From Sequoia sempervirens (taxonomy: Eukaryota; Streptophyta; Pinopsida; Cupressales; Cupressaceae): DNA of 64,000 nucleotides. Position 1 is the stretch's first letter. Each line of letters starts with the position of its first letter. This document shows, piece by piece, positions 1-13,030 of the stretch. The DNA is taken from contig VDFB02270651.1 in assembly GCA_007258455.2 (NCBI GenBank), positions 489,250,711 through 489,314,710 on the forward strand, in the 5' to 3' direction. The position numbers and the translations under genes were made by a program. The notes under the pieces are model-generated. The model saw only the letters and a list, made by a program, of their open reading frames with translations. It was not told where the DNA came from and made no database searches.

Positions 1-475
1 ATCTAGATATGAAATTCTCAAAACCCTAAACCTCTAAAAATGAAATATGATGAGATGTTGCTTTAAAATATGATTTTCAAACCTGGAACTACAAATCTGA
101 CTTCAAAACTAAATTCTGCAAAAAGACATTGACTACCCTCAACCTAGAGATATCTTCTTAATTTTTTTCTGATTTTTCCCAAGAAAATCATCTTTAGTTC
201 TCCAAAAATTGTCTCAAGTAGAGAAAAACACTGTCGCAATAAATCGGTGAACTCACTTTTCTTTATGTCAGCCACAATTTAATTTTTTTCTACTTTTCAT
301 GTTTGTCAAAATATTGACGAAACACAGGTTCGTCAAAATTTTGACAAACATCGGGGATAAACTTTCAAAAAATTGAAAATTACACATAAAATTTTACAAG
401 CACTTGACGATACATCAAATTATACATATTTCGTCAGATATTTTTTGTCAGATTTTGTAGTCAAATGAGTTAGTG
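1..475. mobile_element. CACTA transposon terminus
   Basis: Read on the minus strand from 475, the sequence starts CACTAACTCATTTGAC, the CACTA signature. The preceding 300 bp carry repeated TGACGAA/TTCGTCA and GACAAACAT motifs (near 317, 328, 345 and 429), as expected for a subterminal transposase-binding region. The adjoining TGG (476-478) is a 3-bp target-site duplication candidate, and the same TGG flanks the other CACTA terminus at 53552. The element continues left of the window. No transposase is visible here. The superfamily call rests on termini and subterminal repeats only. Confidence 0.7.
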
Positions 476-1170
476 TGGGCTCTGATTTTATCTTAGGCTG
501 AATTTGCATATAATGACTCCATGAATAGGAGCATTGGTAGAATTCTTTTTGAAGTAGTCTATGGCATGCACCCTAGAGGGGTCTATGAACTAAGAGATCT
601 ACAAGGAGTTGCTAAGAGAAGTGCTCAAGGTGAGGAATTTGTTGTTACAATTAGGGATATTCATCAAGTGAAGGGAACCCTTCAAAAGAATGTTGAGAAG
701 TATAAGGAAAAGGCAGATTTAAAGAAGAGGAATTTCCAATTCAAGGTTGGAGACTTGGTGATGGAACACTTGAAGAAGGAGAGACTTCCAAAAGGAAAGT
801 ATACCAAACTCATGATGAAGAAGATAGGACCAAAATGCTTATGAAATAGAGCTACCTCCTGGGGTGGCAATATCTCCTATCTTCAACATTTCTGACTTGT
901 ATCCTTTCAAATATTTTGTGAATGTAGGTGATGGAGTAGGTACAACAGCAATGGAGGATGAATATTGGGTGAAAGAAGTACCCCCCAACCAACTTATGAC
1001 TCTTGAATGCATCCTAGACACCAAGGAGACAAAGAAGACTAGAAGGAAGGTTTACAAGGAATACCTGGTCAAATGGAAAGACACTTGAAGAGGATGCAAC
1101 ATGGATGCCAAAAAATTATATTAAACAACATGGAACTATTGTAGAAGACCTGATCTCAAAGAGGACTTGA
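476..1170 (+). pseudogene. Ty3/gypsy chromovirus integrase C-terminus and chromodomain, decayed
   Basis: The segment opens inside an integrase with the conserved AEFAYNDSMNRS block, then FEVVYGMHPRG, then a charged region with the GDLVM motif of the integrase C-terminal domain. A chromodomain follows at about 950-1120 (ILDTKETKKTRRKVYKEYL, VKWKDT, then EEDATWMPKN in another frame). It ends at TGA 1168-1170. Frames break near 840 and 1085, and a TAG lies in the first few codons. Chromodomain-bearing integrases define chromoviruses, where the domain guides integration to chromatin. The 5' half of a matching pol lies on the minus strand at 53553-55966 and is interrupted at exactly this codon. 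Not functional. Confidence 0.85.
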
Positions 1171-1193
1171 GATCTTTTTCTTGCTTGGGAGTA

Positions 1194-2712
1194 TGGTGCA
1201 GGAGCACCCATGGGTCTAAGGGACCTAGAATAATTTTTCATGTTTTTTTTATTGGTTTATGGATGGAATAAGGTACTACAGACCATTTCAATGCTCTGTA
1301 GTAGGTCTTCTAGGTTTTTGGTTGAGGTTTTGGTCTTGATGACCAACTTCTTTAGACAACAAGGTCTCCATCCTCCTTTGTAAGTCTAGTGCATCTTGGA
1401 AAAATAAGGAAAAAGGATGCCTTGCTATATATAGACACCTGAGGGGAGTCACCTTACTTTTTTACACAGTTTTAAATTCCTTTGACACATTTTGGAAGGT
1501 TCTTTGTGGTCGAGTTGGTAGAAGTTGCTCACATTGCCTTAACTAGGCAATTAGAAGTCAAAGCATGAGATTAGTTGTTTTCCAATGTCTCTCTTTTCAA
1601 AAGACAGATGTAAGAAGTTGGAGGGAGTTTTTAAGAATTCAAATATTCCTCTCTTGGTCAAGGCAAGGTTGATGTTGATGCTTTGAAGAAGTTTCAATGA
1701 GAAGTTTGTTGTTTTTCCTGTGTTTTTCTAAAGAATTTGTTGATCCCATACTTGGTACAGACTATATGTTCACTTTCATGCTCCAAGCCCATAATGGTTG
1801 GATAGGTAATTGAATAAGCTTTCCTTTGGCATCAAAGTGGTGAGATTTCATTGAGTATCAAGGGAGATATTCCAATTTCTCTATCGGATGGTCTGAAAAC
1901 CCTTAAAATCAGGGCTTTGGGTGAAAAATATATATTTCTTCCATTCCCATGAACTATAAAATTCTTAAATCTCATTGGGATGGAAGATATAAGGTTTTAG
2001 TATCATGTCCTCAATGTTTTGGAGAATGGAAGGCTCATTGTTGGAGGTTGTGCATGAATTTTGGCTTGACATCTCTATATGGCAAGCATAATTGACAAGG
2101 AAAAAAATGAGTTTTTTCTTGATTTTGAAGAATTTGTTTAAGAGGCACTTAGGAATAGTGGAAAAAGGTGTGGAAAACCTGTAGGAGTTTGAATTTTGGC
2201 TTTGGGGTGAAGGGGAGAGCCTAGATAGTCAAGAACTAGGTGTAGGTCTGTGAATTAGGCCTTTTGGAGCAGCGGTAGAAAGGGCCATTGTGAGTGATGT
2301 TTTGACAGTCAAGAGGAAGGGTTTTGGAACCTTGTAGGGGTCCATCTTAGGGGTCTAAATCCATAGGTTTGGTGTCTTAATAGTATTCCTTGTGTTTTTT
2401 ATTTTGACTGTCCTACCGGGCAAGGGCTGCAAGCCTTAAGAGAGAGTGAGGTCTAAGTCACCATAGTGATGGGTGTTTGTTGAAACCTAAGTGCTAGAAG
2501 GTTGTTAAACCTTTTTTTGAATTAATGAGACATGATCCAAATGTTTTCAAGCTTTGTGAGTGGTCTAAGTTGTGAACCCTAGGTGTGTGGGGTTGATCTC
2601 TTAAAGAATAGTGGAGTTTAGGACTCCTCATAAGAGTATTTTAGAGAAGCATTTAGTGGAGTGACTTTGCCATTTACGATTGTGAGTTTTCCTTCCCTGC
2701 CACTCTGCATCA
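1194..2712 (+). repeat. candidate 3' LTR of the chromovirus
   Basis: TGGTGCAGGAGCACC starts 24 bp after the chromodomain stop and follows a degraded purine tract (TTGGGAG), the usual place for a 3' LTR. A TATA-like CTATATATAG lies near 1424. The right boundary at CTCTGCATCA (2712) is a guess based on a CA end, and no partner LTR in the window confirms it. Confidence 0.4.
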
Positions 2713-5594
2713 TTTCTAAAGCTTATGCAGGATATTTCCATGGTGTTTGTAGTGGTGGCAAGTGTATTTAAGGTTTGTAAGTACCTTATGCAATAAACCC
2801 TCCTTTGTAGGGCTTGATTTGTTCATAGAATAAGCTTAGTTAATAAACATGATGTGAGTAATGTCTTGGAAGTCAGATGAAATGATTGAGGTGTAAATGG
2901 TTGATTGTAGTATCTTGGTCTTGAGGAACAAGTTGGTAAAAGCAAAAATTTGGTGAGTTGTTTGGGAGGTGCATCATGTGAGGGGGCTCTTTGCTCGGGT
3001 TTTCTTTGAATTGAGATAAATTGGCTTGATATTAAAGGTGTGTTAGGATGTCGATGGATATAAGGTTTAGCAACATGAAAGGTGGTTTTAGGTTTGACAC
3101 CTAGGTAAAGCAAATTGGAAGGGTGCCTTGGTGAATGATGAAAGAGTGGATTGTTTAGTGACTCTAATTAGGTTTCTTGTGCATGGATCAGTCATTTTTG
3201 CTGATAAATAAGATGTTTGAAGCTTGAGGATGATAAGAAGTATTGAAATGAGTTGGCTTATTGTTGCCTTGTGGTTTGCAAATGAAACAATGTGATTTTT
3301 GATGAAAAGAGAAAGAAATTTTAGTTGCTTATTCAATTTTATCTTCTCCTAATTCAATTGGGTCAGATGTTGGTGCAGGAGCACCTAGGTCAACAAATAC
3401 TTTTCAATTTTGCAAAAGGGATGAGTGTTCAAATTTGTATTGAGTGAATCACAAAAGGTCATGGAAAAGTGATGTAAATCTTGTTCAAGGTCATATGAGG
3501 TCTTATTTGAATGTATTTTGGAGTTTATGGGTAAGTTCGGTGGTCAAGGTGGGAAAGTGGCTCAATGTGTGGCCAGTAGAAATTTATTGATCCCAACCAA
3601 AAGCAGAAGTCAAGGCATAGTATTAAGGGGTTAAAAGGGTGGGTTCGCTAGTGAAAGGTAGTTATAGAAAAGAGCCAATACTAAAGGTACTGGGTAGAGA
3701 GAAAAAGCAGAAGTTTGTGTTCTTGTAATTAGATTTTGAAATAAAAATTCCCTGTTTCTGAGTTTGCAACATTACTCCATTGTTTTCTTTTCTTGTGTTG
3801 GTAATTTAGGAACACCCAAAGTTAAATCATAGTGTGGATACATGTAAAGAGGAGTTAGTTTCCAATTTCAAGAAGAGTTGGACTTAGTTAGTTTTAGGAA
3901 ACAAAAGGAATAAATTAAGCAGTTCAGGTGCCAAATGAGTCCTGCAGAAATAAGTTTAGAGAGTCCAATAGAGGTTTGCCTACCCACTACTCACACCAGT
4001 ATAGGTCAGAAGTAAATTGGTGAATTTGGAGTTATCATGGAATGTTTCATGTTTTATTATTGTAAGTGCTGAAATAAAGGCATAGGTGATTCATTGCTGG
4101 AGGTTTGGGTTGGGGTGGAATAGAAAGAGTCTTAGAGAGCCATAAATTCCTACATGTTCAGGTAGCTTAGAAATAGAGGGTTTGCAAGAGTATTTTCACA
4201 AAACCCTCCTTGATTGTGCTTTTAGACCCTATAAACAAGGGTTTATTGGATCAAAACGTTTTCATGGTTTTCAATCCCTATAAATGGTGAAATCTTGAGT
4301 TATAAGACATGATTGAAGAATTTTTTGAGGTTTTGAGTTATTTGGAATGGTTTTGAAGGGGTCTCCTTTGTAAAATAGGCCTAATCTAGTAGCCTTTCTT
4401 TAGAGGACAGTCTGAAATCTGATGATTTTATTTATGTCAAACGTCTAAGAACTTTGATATGTTGTGATGTGTTGGAAAGAGTTTCTAAATGTGCATTGAG
4501 TTTTTTAATAAGCTTTGAGATAGGAATGTAACTACCCAATTCAATGGTTGACAGACCTACTAGAGGAATATGATATTGTCTGATCAAAACAAATATGTTT
4601 GTTTAAATAGGGGAAAGGATGATATTGAGTGCTTGGTTACTATCAAACTAATGATATGATTGATGTTACTAAATTTGGTTCAGGTGTATAAGATAGGTTT
4701 GGTGACTTTGATGGTTGGATGGGTGAGTATTATGAAGCCTTTTGAGTAAATTGGTGATTAACCACAAGATGATAATCAAGATTTTGTTGTAGTAGGAGTT
4801 TGTAACCTATAAATAGACTACTACAGTCAAAATATGGTGAGTATAGTGCTTGATAATGAACTGATAATAGTGAGGTATGGTTTAGTTGATTTGTTTCCTT
4901 GGTGAATAAATGAAAGGATGAATTGTTCAAGTGTCAATAATCAGGTTTACGTTGTTTTTATGGTGGTTGAGAATGATGTGAATCTAATTGATTAAGTCAA
5001 AGTTTTCTTTAATATGGTTTTTGCTTTAAATGAGTCAATTGGAATACTGATTAGTGGAATGATGGATGATGGCCTATGGAATGGCTAAGAGAATTTGAGT
5101 GGATTTTGGTTGAATGAAAAGTAGATTTATGATGAAATTATATTTGATCTTCTCCTGATTCTATTTGGGATTGAAATCCCTTGAAGAAATGATGTTGATG
5201 GTGTTTGTTGGATGCTCTGCATCAGATGTACCTTGATGATTGAGTGTTTTGATATGATGCTCTGCATCACTAACTTCCTTGTCTATGATATTACTTACTA
5301 TTATGGTTTCATAGATATTTTCCAAGCATCCATAGTTTGTCGTGCTGGTGCACCTTTACAAGCACATTCCTCCATGTGAAGTAATTGCATTGTGTTGCTT
5401 ATGTTGATTTTCTAAACAACTATATTGTACAACTAAAATTTTGTCATCTATCAACATCTAGTTATTAGTTATGGAATTTGAAGTAATGCTTTGAGTTTGA
5501 ATGATGTGTAATTCAACATAACCAACAATATGAATATAAACTACACAAATCTATTAAGTATAATTCATTAGTTAAGTTCTTTGTATTCTATTAC
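2713..5594. other. gene-free, degenerate repeat-derived sequence
   Basis: I see no reading frame with recognisable protein content on either strand. A second TGGTGCAGGAGCACC occurs at 3371-3385 and may mark another LTR edge. ATGCTCTGCATCA-like strings recur near 5215 and 5260. The stretch at about 5400-5560, read on the minus strand, resembles the downstream flank of the TE-like gene near 57.17-57.30 kb (shared ATAACTAGATG, ATAGATGACAAAAT and CAATTACTTCACAT words). Confidence 0.5.
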
Positions 5595-7040
5595 CTTTGT
5601 GTATGTTTGAGTAAATCCACTGGCACTAGGAGGTGTTTGCTTGAAACCTCCAATATTAGCCTATTCAACATCCAAAATCACATATTAAAATACCATTTGT
5701 AAAACAATACTATTAACATGTAATAAATTTATAATTGTTTACTAGTTACATACCCCACTAATAGGTGTACTGCAGAAATAAGTAGGTGGAGGACCGATGT
5801 ATCTAGTCTCAACACTGTGACCCTGCAATTTTATTAAAATAATAAAACTAAATTAGTTAATATTTTATTTCAAAATCAAAATTTAATAAATTAAATTCAA
5901 TGGACATGTTGAATTTTACCTGACTATCAATGCCATATGCATGATGCAAAATGTCATTTGTCCTCTCCATCCCCGTACCAGCATATGGATCTTGCATAGC
6001 AGCCTCTTGAGTGTCAATGGGGACATATGAACAAGTCGCCCCACAAGATTGACACACATGGGTTTGAAGGCCACCACCCGAAGGCTCCCTTGGATGGCGT
6101 TGTACAATAGGGCTAGTATGATGGATGAAACTCTAGGTCAAAGTTTTGATCACCTGCAATGTCTCTACGTCGGCACTCTCCTTCACAACGACAAGCATAA
6201 CAATGTTCTCATGAGGTGGCCTAGCAAGAGGTCATCTCCCTTGCCGCACAGGATCCGGCTATGCACCGAGCCTATCCTAATCCGACCCCCCACCTCTCCC
6301 CTGGAACTCCCTCATATCAAAATAATTTGGGATTTGGCTCAATACAAACTCACTATATAGTTTTCTAAGAAAATATTGGGGGACTTCACAATTGTTGCAC
6401 GGTGGATAATCAAAGACCAAGTACCACCTATCATAAAAATAGTTCCTAATCTCATGGTGGTGGCACCAATGAATAGGAAACATCTTCGCATTGAGGCTAA
6501 GATTTTAATTTGTTCTAGGGTCAGTGAATAAAGAGCACAAATCACCTTTAGTAATTTATAAATCTGTTACTTGTTTATATGATAGTTTAGCTGCATAATA
6601 TGCCCTAGCTTCCTGCCTCCTATCTTGCCATCCTGTTATTTGTTGGGTTATTAAATCTACATTTTTTAACATCTCTTTCATTGAATTTGCTAGTGTCATT
6701 CTTTCTGTGGTTGAAGCATTTGGATCACTCAACCTACTGATAAGATCCTCAATTTTTTTTTGTTGTTCTCAATTTCACTCCTCAAATTTTGTTGAGTGCC
6801 AGGAGGGTGTTGAGTGATTGGTGGGGGAGGTTGATTTTGTTGAGGATTTTGTTGAGGAGGATTTTCCTATTCTTCTTGTTGAGGATTTTGAGGATTTGTA
6901 GGATCATTTGCATCTCCTAAAAATTTATAAAAAAAATCAAATCTAACCTAAAACAAACAAAATCAACTTGAAACTAAGAAATTCAAAACAAATAGAAAAT
7001 AATACTTAGCTCCTGCACCTCTTCATCGTCGTAGTGCCAT
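5595..7040 (-). pseudogene. spliced TE-like gene of unknown family (5' part)
   Basis: I do not recognise the family. The likely start is ATG at 7040 (MALRR, then RGAG), followed by a Pro/Gln/Asn-rich segment (to about 6780) and a helical stretch (near 6600-6730: TLANSMKEMLKN, ITGWQDRRQEARAYYAAKL). The frame opening at 6483 (PIHWCHHHEIRNYFYDRWY) runs collinearly to 5920 with several in-frame TAG/TGA and includes a Cys pair (CQSCGATC). Two introns look clean on the minus strand: 5919-5823 (GTAAAA...TTGCAG) and 5753-5661 (GTATGT...AATAG). The exons 5754-5822 and 5595-5660 are 69 and 66 bp, phase 0, and encode Gly/Pro/Thr-rich peptide. A GTAAT donor follows the last exon. The downstream flank matches the flank of the gene at 56.1 kb, so both are probably parts of one transposon family. 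The stops show it is decayed. Confidence 0.5.
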
Positions 7041-8289
7041 CTTTGCAAAGGAAAAGAAACTATTGTTGATGAATTTTGTAGAATGCCTCCTAGAACGCGA
7101 GTGTGAAAATGAGGGTTTTTGGCCGCGGGCAGAGCAGAAAAACAGACAAGAGAAAATGAATCACTTTCACTTTTTTTTTGCTTTTAAAATGAAATAGCAT
7201 GAGCGCGTTATAACGCGCTCACGTTATGTCATTTTTTAATTTTTTTTTGGAGTTGGCCACAAAATTGTAACCCAACTTCAGGCACCCACCCACCAATGTA
7301 CTACAATTACAGATGTGTCAGAAATTGTCACAAAGATTTTTGTTCTTTTTCAGGTACATGCAACTCACTAACATCAAAGATGACCAAACAAATGGACCAG
7401 TGTTTTTTTTAAGCGCGACGAAGTCACATATGCAATAAATTGTAATACATTAGGAAATGGAAACAAGTATTTGTAGACTATTGTATATTACTTTTTAACA
7501 CAACTCGATGTGTCTAGAAATAGAAACTTCTTAATAGTCCTTGAATTTCACTTATAAATATATGATCTCATTTAAGCATTTATTTAGCTCTTTGAACTAA
7601 AGCAAAAACAAAATCACACATTCAACCAGAGTGATTGAAGATGAATAAATGAACCTTGATCCCTTTATTCATAATTCAAAAGCCAAAATTATATAGGAGA
7701 GAAACTAATCCACAAACTTGCACTTATATATCTTTGTTATTGTAGAAGAATTGAGCCTATTACATATCTGAATACATTCCTAAGACTCAACACTAATCTA
7801 TTTCTTTGTGCTTGAAATTATCAGAATTACTCATGCATGAGCTCAAATTTGATTAACCATCAAAATACCTGTGTAATTGTCCTTGAGTTCCCATTTATAG
7901 AAAACATGGGAGCAATAAGCATCGGGCCAAATTACAATTAAAGTCACATTTACATTTGACAATTTCAATTTCAATTTCAAAATTCCCTAGACAATTATAT
8001 TTGCACTTTGCAAAGTGGGGGGAAAGCATATAAGAAAAAAAAAAAATTCATTTGTTGAGGAAGATACACCCACCTTCCAAAAGGCATCTTTCATTTGTTG
8101 CAACAACTTCAAAATATTGTCCTCAAGAGCCAAAATTGTTATCCACGTGCATGCCCAATCAACAAAACTCTAAAAGAATGAAAATTAATAGAAAGATATA
8201 CAACAGACCCATCCAATTCAACATTTTTTCCACGAGTTTCAATGTTGGGGAGAGAACAATATTTTTGCAATACTTCAACAAAAACCTAA
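7041..8289. other. gene-free interval
   Basis: Apart from the palindrome at 7201-7220, the interval is AT-rich with no supported gene. An A-run lies near 8034-8046. The minus strand from about 8290 down to 8050 may still hold the eroded C-terminal end of the neighbouring long ORF. Confidence 0.5.
7201..7220. repeat. perfect 20-bp palindrome
   Basis: GAGCGCGTTATAACGCGCTC is its own reverse complement. It lies about 160 bp upstream of the minus-strand start at 7040 in otherwise AT-rich sequence. It could be a regulatory site or a transposon-terminal feature. The sequence alone does not decide. Confidence 0.8.
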
Positions 8290-11200
8290 TCTGTACTATT
8301 TCCAGGCTATGCATTATTTCTCTCCCATCCATTACTCTCCATTTCTACTATCACTTCACTTATACTGGCTCACTCAATAAAATTTTCAAACCATGTGTTG
8401 TATTCATCTTCAGTGGGCCATTTTGCATCCATTAATCTCAGTATATTTGTACTATGTTGATTATACCTTGCATCAATTCAAGCTCTAGCCTCTCTGATAA
8501 AAGTATTCATTCTTGTTTCAACTCCAACCATACTATCAATATTATGATTCAACATGGAATAATAAATTACAATCAACATCATCTTAGCCTATGGGAGTAA
8601 TCCTCCTAGATCATTCTTCTGTGTATCAAACTCCTTTAGCTCACCTTTATTATTAAATATTGCAGGCATACCGAAATCCTCCATTTCTATGAATATTTTC
8701 AATTTTCTTTGGAGTTGCACTCCTAACTTCCCATGAAAAGTTGTTATTTCATTCACCAGGTCAATAGCTTGTAATATTTCCACAATATTTGTAGGAGCTT
8801 TAGGATCTTCTCGCATCTTAGACATCATTTCTTTTAGTGCCCCTACCCTAGTGCTCCATTTGCTCCATCAAGTCTAGAAAGCTTCCTGAACCTATAGATA
8901 CCTTATTTTTGCTTCATGGATGTTCCTATAAGCAATCCACACATCATCAAATTTTTTCACAAGCTTTATCACCCTATGTTTCAACACATCCTCAAAGATG
9001 TCATTTGCCACCTCAATAGTTTCATATTTGGCCTTCTTGACATTTTCCTTCTCTGTCTTTAACTGGTTATTCAAATCATTAATCCTTAAGGCTAAGGTTT
9101 CCCTATCTTGTGTAGACAAGTCTGAAGAAGAAGAGGATGGTGAAGATAGTGCTCTTATTCATTGGCTATCCTAAACAATGGCTCTCATCTTATTAAGTTC
9201 ATATAAATCCTTATTGTAAGTAATCCTTCAATAAGGAATCATATTTCCTCTCAAAAATTTGTGTTGTATTAGCACTGAGCATTGTAGCATGTACAGTTAA
9301 CTTTGCTGCTTGGAAAGGAGTCATATCTATAGCTCTCTTTACTACTACCAAACCAATGACCTCTTCAATAGGCCTAGAAACCTCATGCTTCTTAGTATTG
9401 GGTGCCATGGACTAGATTGCGAGAGTATGCAATTTTTGACTATAACCAAACCCAAACACCTTGTTGTCGAAATACTCCTTAGATACAGAAGCCTAGGGGT
9501 CTTTTCTTATTGCATCAATTGCAATAGCTGAGGTGAGGGTGCACCTTGGTAGTAACATCATTCCACTTTCTATGAAAATAGTCGCGGCCTCGGCAGGAGT
9601 AATAGCTACAATCTTAGCCATAATATTTTTAGCCTTTGCCTTCTCAGCCTCCTTTTGTTGAGAAGGATCAACATTAGCCTTTGCTTGTTCAATCCTTTCC
9701 TTTATTTCTTTTCTTCTCTACTGAATAATGAATTCTTTGATTCCTTAGTTTGCACAAATGTAGCATCCACAAGGAACTCATCACAGGCTTTGATCCTTGG
9801 GTCATTTTTAGCCATTTCATCATAATGCCATTGGACAATTCTATCTTGGGGATCTTTGAATCAAGAGCATCATTAATATTTGGAGGGAATTTCCTCTCCA
9901 CTTCCTCATCACCGGGCATATGCTCTGCCATTTTCTCCTCCCCAATTACTTGAGCATCTTCTCCTTGTAATTCTGCAAACTGCTATAGAATATCCATAAC
10001 CTAAGGTTGTTCCTCTAAGAGAGCTTGTGCTCTCTCAGCAACCCCCTTTACCTTTGCCTTAAAATCACCACTCTCATAATCCTTTAGCTTTGAAAAATCC
10101 CTTTCAAAAGGAATCTCTATTGCATCATAGGAGCTCACATAAAAATAATTTCTCTTCATAATTCTCTCCTCAATGTCACATATGGTTGTCCATTCCTTTT
10201 TCCTAGATATAACAATGCCATCATAGGTCAAGTTCCTCAACATGTCATCTGTGTACAAGAAATGGTGGGAGAGCCTAGATAAACCCTTGCTTCTTCCCTT
10301 TGCATGCACAAAACCCTCTAGGTCAAAACTCCTAACCTCATCAATAGGTAACCTAAGGTTATTCACCATTATTCAAAATTTCTCATATGCCTCCTTAGCA
10401 GTAGTTGTAAAGTAAGAAAAAGAAACTTGGGGCACTAACACAATTCCCTTCCTATGGTTTTTGAATAATTCTTGGTCCATAAAATTGAGTTACCACATCA
10501 ACTCCATAAATTCCAATCGGTCAGAGACATATAGGGGCAACCAGTGTGGTGCTACTTTGGCTCCATAAGCCCTTATTAGAGTATATTCTAAATGCATAAA
10601 CCAATCTTCCCAATTATGCTTTGTAATTGTTCTTGTGACTCCATTTGGGTACATTATGAATCTGATTAACTTTGAAATCCTATGAGCGGGGGTCAGACCC
10701 AAACTCTCTAGAATACCAAACCCGATGACATTACAAAACATCAAGTAGTTGGAATAGGGAAAATCTTGGTCCCAAATATATGTCCACATTTGGATGGGAA
10801 AATCATTATTCCCATTATTCTTTTTTCCTAATATCAACTTCTTCTTCCATTTCTCTCATCCCACAAATAGAAGCATATGCATCAATAAAGAATAATGTGG
10901 ACAGGGAGAGTTTCCTTCTTTAGATTGATAAAATCCTTATGCATTTTTTATGTAGTATAAGTAGCATAATCAAAACCTGTGTTTGAATTTGGACTATGTA
11001 TGTTTGTCATCATCACCAACAAGTTAGTAGTTATCCTAGCATCAAAACTATGAGCCAGAACTTGATTCAAAAAATAATATGTGTTCTTGAAATAGTAAAA
11101 AAATTCTTCACACTCAAAGGGCTCTATATCCTTAGGGATGAATATTTCCTTGCAATTCTTTCTATGCCTTACAAGAAATCATTCCTGAATGCAAATATGT

Positions 11201-11813
11201 TATGCTCATACTTGCCATATAAATTGACATGCTTGATGCCAACTATATAATTAGGGTTCAACCCAAATACCTCCATAATTTTATCCCTCATTACCTCGAG
11301 GATCAGACTACCATTTTCACTCTTGATCTTCTTGTCTTCAGGATCATAATACTTAGCTAATTCCATCATTACATCCACTTCCACAAACACATTAGACACT
11401 ACCATCTTTCCAAGGTTAAGGCCCCATAAGTAACAAGCCGGCGTCCTAGCATACTTGTTGTTAAAGGAATACAAAAACAACTACCATCCACTCTGAGGTT
11501 GGGCTAGTTCTCCAATTTCACAAGCCACGTCAATTAATCTGCTTGTTACAACTTGCCCCATAGATCTCTTGCCAATTCATGACCCACCCTCATTTATGTC
11601 TCTAGAGGCACCATCCATGAATCTATCTTGAGTTCTCTTCACACCCTTTTACCTTATGGATGCCGCAGGGGTATCCAGTGTAGGGTTAGATGCTTCAGGT
11701 GCTTCTGGCTTAACCATGGATGAAACATCCTGCGTTTTAGGTTTCTTTACCCTCCTCTGCTTAGGTTTTCTTTTAGGTCTTATACTGGATTTGCTAGGTT
11801 CAAGCTCACTCAT
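8290..11813 (-). pseudogene. long decayed ORF of unknown family, probably retroelement-borne
   Basis: The start is ATG at 11813, with a basic N-terminus (MSELEPSKSS, RPKRKPKQRRVKKPK) that looks like a nuclear-localisation signal. The frame is collinear to about 11169 and resumes in other frames at 10837, 9408 and 9119, so at least three frameshifts and many TAG/TGA are present. Segments in order: a domain around 11480-11170 (LGKMVVSNVFVEVDVMMELA, DKIMEVFGLNPNY), one at 10837-10490 (MWTYIWDQDFPYSNYLMFCN), a charged region at 10369-10000, a coiled-coil-like stretch near 9119-8900 (LALRINDLNNQLKTEKENVK), and a C-terminal helical part to about 8290 (MNTFIREARA, TEDEYNTWFENFIE). The total is roughly 1,150 codons. 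I see no gag, protease, RT, RNase H or integrase motif. It resembles an additional ORF of a plant LTR retrotransposon, but that is inference. Confidence 0.5.
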
Positions 11814-12430
11814 TTTCACAATGTATCAAGACTAGGGTTCACAGTTTTTAATTCATAGAAGGTTTTGCTATATATATTCTTAAGAGATAAGTTACAGAAA
11901 TAAAAACCCTCAGCAAATCTCACCTAGCCCAATTTTAAAATGAACATAAGATAAACCTAGTGAACCTTAAGTAATTAGAATTCGCATACCTCCTATTAAC
12001 CTAGACCAATTCAATTCAGTGCAATTAATAGAAAAATTTGATTGTTTACTTACCCAGATGAAAACAAATATTGCTACCTTATTGTTTGATGGGGTTCTTC
12101 ACTACATTCCCTCAAACTCAGCTAGCTCCTCAATTCTTGAATGATTTCAATTATGTTCAAAGAAACAAGTTAATTTCTTTCTTAAAATCTAGGAAATGGA
12201 ACGTATCACCATTAATGGCTAATAAAAATCTCATGTGAGCGAACTGACGCTTAGTCATTTGAATTTAAATCCTGCTCATTTGATCATCTTGCTTTAAAAC
12301 ATATCAATGGCTCACTCTTGATCTCACTACTTTTCTCTTTTACGTTAAGTGATTCCCTCAGGATGTTGCCACATATCCCCTTTAGACATCACACACACCT
12401 TTTTTCTGGCAACCATCGCATATCACCCAT
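11814..12430. other. gene-free upstream flank of the minus-strand ORF
   Basis: This is AT-rich DNA upstream of the start at 11813. No second gene is supported on either strand. It could be the leader of the element that carries the long ORF, but I cannot place an LTR boundary or primer-binding site. Confidence 0.4.
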
Positions 12431-13030
12431 GCATTCCTTAGACCCTCTTTTGTACCCACGATAGTTCAAAATGTACGATAGGCAATAGAATTAATAATCC
12501 ATCGCTCATTGCATATGTTCCTTCTCTTTCCAAAGTCCTATCAGTGATGTGAACATTAGCGCAATAGAATCTCAACCATTGGATCAAGTTCCACCTTTGA
12601 CAAATCTTTATCTCGCATTGCACATCATAAATCTATGTCTCAATGTTCGGCTCAAATTAGCGACGGGAGAAAGGTGGTGATGGAACAAGAGCGGGCCACA
12701 TGTACCTGTTTCAAAAACAAAGGAACAAAAGGTATTGCCCATATCAACACTTCAAATTAGCGAAGGAACATTAGAACAGAGGACATCATCGCTCATTGCC
12801 AATTTAAAAAAGATAAGTGCACAACTATCTACGATAAGTGATGAAAAGAATCACAAAGAGTGTTAAAGGTCATCGCACATTGCTAATTTAAGACTTAGGA
12901 CTCAAAAGCAATTAGTGATAGTGAAACAACCAGTGATACAAAGGGAACCTCATATCGCTCATCGCTCATATGAAACATAAAGTTAGAATTCTATCCGCGA
13001 TGAGCGACCAACAAAGCAATGAACAGGGAT
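12431..13030. repeat. dispersed ATCGCTCAT motif cluster
   Basis: Variants of ATCGCTCATTGC recur near 12500, 12785, 12868 and 12952, and the inverse GATGAGCG near 13005, in sequence with no coding signal. It lies upstream of the minus-strand ORF at 11813, so it may belong to the leader or LTR of the same element. The repeats are too diverged and irregularly spaced to call a tandem array. Confidence 0.45.
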
